NCBI GenBank assembly: GCA_017500625.1
Contig: JAFVYX010000263.1
Span: 1-8,254, forward strand
DNA length: 8,254 nt
Reading direction: 5' to 3'
Origin: Clostridia bacterium
Lineage (GTDB): Bacteria; Bacillota_A; Clostridia; Oscillospirales; CAG-272
The notes beneath the pieces are model-generated. The model saw only the letters and a list, made by a program, of their open reading frames with translations, made no database searches and had not been told where the DNA came from. The translations under genes were made by a program, and so were the position numbers. How positions within the stretch are numbered: position 1 is the first letter of the stretch; each line of letters starts with the position of its first letter. Shown piece after piece: positions 7,505-8,254 of the stretch.

Positions 7505-7538
7505 AAAAAAAGCACCGCCCGTGGGCGGTGCTTTTTTT
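7505..7538. terminator. Bidirectional rho-independent terminator
   Basis: A perfect 34-bp inverted repeat: seven A (7505-7511), GCACCGCCC, central GT, GGGCGGTGC, then seven T (7532-7538). The GC-rich stem with a T run after it on both strands makes it a good intrinsic terminator in both directions. It lies 3 bp after the pyrB stop and contains the stop codon of the convergent HTH gene, so it can end both transcripts. Confidence 0.95.
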
Positions 7539-7740
7539 AATCCTCGGTCACCTCAAAGAGATCGTTCGGCGTGCAGTCCAGAAGAAAGCAAAGCGCCTCA
7601 ATGTTCTCATAGCGAATGGACTTTGTCTCGTTGTTGATCATTTTGCTGAAGTTCTGATAGCTCATGCCTAACTGCTTGTAAAGCCAATACCGCGTCTTTC
7701 CCTGCTTTTGCAAAAGCTCAAGCGCCTTTAATTTTACCAT
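7537..7740 (-). CDS. Small Cro/CI-type HTH transcriptional regulator (YozG-like)
   Basis: A 67-residue protein made up almost entirely of one helix-turn-helix domain. The helices read as KLKALELLQKQG (3-14), TRYWLYKQLG (16-25), the recognition region MSYQNFSKMINNE (26-38), then SIRYENIEALCFLLD (41-55) and CTPNDLF (56-62). This is the classic small XRE protein of Firmicutes related to YozG. The ATG at 7740 follows AAAGGAGAAG (+ strand 7747-7756), which decides the start; the open frame continues far upstream, but only through the repeat region. The TAA stop (7537-7539) overlaps the last bases of the terminator. It converges on the pyr operon. Nothing in the sequence shows that it regulates the pyr genes; target and partner are unknown. 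Confidence 0.88.
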   Translation of the reverse strand: MVKLKALELLQKQGKTRYWLYKQLGMSYQNFSKMINNETKSIRYENIEALCFLLDCTPNDLFEVTED

Positions 7741-7746
7741 AAGATA

Positions 7747-7756
7747 CTTCTCCTTT
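7747..7756 (-). promoter_or_regulatory. Shine-Dalgarno of the HTH gene
   Basis: Read on the - strand the sequence is AAAGGAGAAG, with the AAGGAG core 9 bp before the ATG at 7740. It supports the 67-residue start over any longer frame. No convincing -10/-35 pair was found upstream of it. Confidence 0.8.
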
Positions 7757-7795
7757 CGCAACACGGGGAACGGCAGAATTCGGACACGCGAGATT

Positions 7796-7902
7796 GCTCG
7801 CGGAGATAATTTCGAGCAGAAATTGCCGATCGTGACCCGAAGGCGTATTCCACATACGCCGAGGGGAGGGAGCGGTGATTTATGCCGAAATTGGCCCGCG
7901 AG
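7796..7902. repeat. Imperfect palindromic element E1 (about 107 bp)
   Basis: Nested inverted repeats share nearly one centre near 7850. Outer arms are CTCGCGG (7797-7803) with CCGCGAG (7896-7902); next come AATTTCG (7808-7814) with CGAAATT (7886-7892); the tip is a perfect hairpin GGCGTAT (7842-7848), loop TCCAC, ATACGCC (7854-7860). The left end GCTCGCGGAGATAA (7796-7809) is repeated exactly at the left end of E3. It lies just upstream of the HTH gene and could be transcribed with its leader or form a cruciform. Confidence 0.7.
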
Positions 7903-7920
7903 AGCGCGCCGCAGAAATTT

Positions 7921-7997
7921 CGCAAGACGAGGCGCGGCGAGAAGCACAGGCGACGGCGTACTTACGTACGTGAGCAAGCTAAAACGCAAATCTTGCG
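7921..7997. repeat. Imperfect palindromic element E2
   Basis: Arms CGCAAGA (7921-7927) and TCTTGCG (7991-7997) flank a tip GCGTAC, loop TTAC, GTACGT (7956-7971; one G-T wobble). The 17-bp tip GGCGTACTTACGTACGT (7955-7971) is identical in E3, and the about 27 bp to its left (GGCGCGGCGAGAAGCACAGG and on) resemble the matching part of E3 with small gaps. Element limits are approximate; its right arm also takes part in the separate hairpin at 7981-8001. Confidence 0.55.
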
Positions 7998-8001
7998 TTT
8001 T
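7981..8001. repeat. Short perfect hairpin
   Basis: AAAACGCAA (7981-7989) and TTGCGTTTT (7993-8001) form a 9-bp perfect stem with the 3-base loop ATC. The final TTTT is part of the stem and is followed by CGCGC, so it is not a standard rho-independent terminator on the + strand; on the - strand the T run is likewise inside the stem. Its role is unknown; it may be part of the neighbouring repeat family. Confidence 0.6.
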
Positions 8002-8136
8002 CGCGCAGCGATACCCCAAGGATAGGGAAAAATGAAGCAAGTGACAACGCGCGCACATTTTGACCATATCCGCGGGGAGGCCGAGCCGAGCATCGCAGTC
8101 GCAACGAAGTATTGCGGAATTTATGCAAGCGAACTC

Positions 8137-8254
8137 GCTCGCGGAGATAAAACCGCGCAGGTCAAGGCGCACCGCAAGAAAGCAAGGCGCAGGCGTACTT
8201 ACGTACGTCAAGCCGCTTTCGAGGAGCAACGCAGAGATGCGCGGTTTTAGCCCG
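8137..8254. repeat. Imperfect palindromic element E3, right end cut by the window
   Basis: The left end GCTCGCGGAGATAA (8137-8150) equals that of E1. A perfect 12-bp inverted repeat TAAAACCGCGCA (8148-8159) and TGCGCGGTTTTA (8238-8249) encloses a tip GCGTAC, TTAC, GTACGT (8193-8208), with centres within two bases of each other. The last bases AGCCCG correspond to GGCCCG at the same place in E1, so the element probably continues past the window end. It is the clearest member of the family. Confidence 0.7.

Larger units (their letters stand above)
7741..8254. other. Gene-free, repeat-rich intergenic region
   Basis: About 514 bp with no convincing gene. It holds the leader of the HTH gene, three imperfect palindromes (annotated separately), a short perfect hairpin at 7981-8001, and about 145 bp (8002-8147) that I cannot assign. 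The stop-free frames here are short, rich in Arg/Ala/Ser, and pass through the palindromes, as expected from GC-rich structured DNA. The HTH promoter is expected here but is not recognisable. Confidence 0.75.

Noticed and set aside
7981..8001. Second rho-independent terminator
   Set aside because: The T run is inside the stem and is followed by CGCGC, so there is no free U tract after the hairpin.
7537..8229. 230-codon version of the HTH gene starting far upstream
   Set aside because: The extra 163 residues are translated palindromic repeats (LTYVSTP occurs twice because of the repeated tip). The ATG at 7740 has a strong ribosome binding site and gives the normal 67-residue family length.
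7823..8250. Two + strand frames (7823-8035 and 8032-8250) that overlap as ATGA
   Set aside because: The ATGA overlap resembles operon coupling, but both frames run through palindromes, are rich in Arg and Ala, and show no protein family; chance open frames in GC-rich repeats are more likely.
7796..8254. CRISPR array
   Set aside because: There are only two or three repeat copies, with irregular spacing and imperfect palindromes of about 80-110 bp; there are no regular spacers and no cas genes.

Overview
The window is mostly one co-directional de novo pyrimidine (UMP) biosynthesis operon on the + strand, from a GC-rich bacterium. Gene types point to the Clostridia/Firmicutes: a class 1B dihydroorotate dehydrogenase with its PyrK electron-transfer partner, strong AAGGAG-type ribosome binding sites, and a small YozG-like HTH regulator. 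Genus cannot be read from the sequence.

Layout. Bases 1 to about 190 are strongly AT-rich (42 G+C in the first 180 bases, about 23%) and encode on the - strand a piece of a BspA-like leucine-rich-repeat protein. At about 175-205 composition switches abruptly (about 68% G+C at 241-300) and the sequence enters the very C-terminal, MGS-like regulatory domain of the carbamoyl-phosphate synthase large subunit (carB). The rest of carB is absent, so this is a rearrangement or an assembly/contig-edge chimera. Then come pyrK, pyrD, a 917-residue glycoside hydrolase family 2 (GH2) protein that is not a normal member of a pyr operon, pyrF, pyrE and pyrB. Gaps are 10-23 bp or genes overlap (pyrK/pyrD by 13 bp, pyrE/pyrB by 4 bp), which implies one mRNA and translational coupling. 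A perfect, symmetric hairpin at 7505-7538 ends the operon. The convergent HTH gene (7537-7740, - strand) ends inside this hairpin, so it probably serves both units.

How the genes work together. CarB supplies carbamoyl phosphate; PyrB condenses it with aspartate; dihydroorotase (PyrC, not in the window) closes the ring; PyrD with PyrK oxidises dihydroorotate to orotate and passes electrons to NAD+; PyrE adds phosphoribose; PyrF decarboxylates OMP to UMP. PyrB carries a C-terminal zinc ribbon with the same cysteine spacing as the zinc domain of the E. coli regulatory chain PyrI, but no nucleotide-binding regulatory domain. No carA, pyrC, pyrR, promoter or leader is visible, because the upstream part is cut off.

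Bases 7741-8254 hold no convincing gene. They carry imperfect palindromes of roughly 80-110 bp. Two of them share end sequences but have different, internally complementary arms, and two share an identical 17-bp tip. This structured repeat family, the GH2 gene inside the pyr operon and the PyrB zinc-ribbon fusion are the main points of interest.
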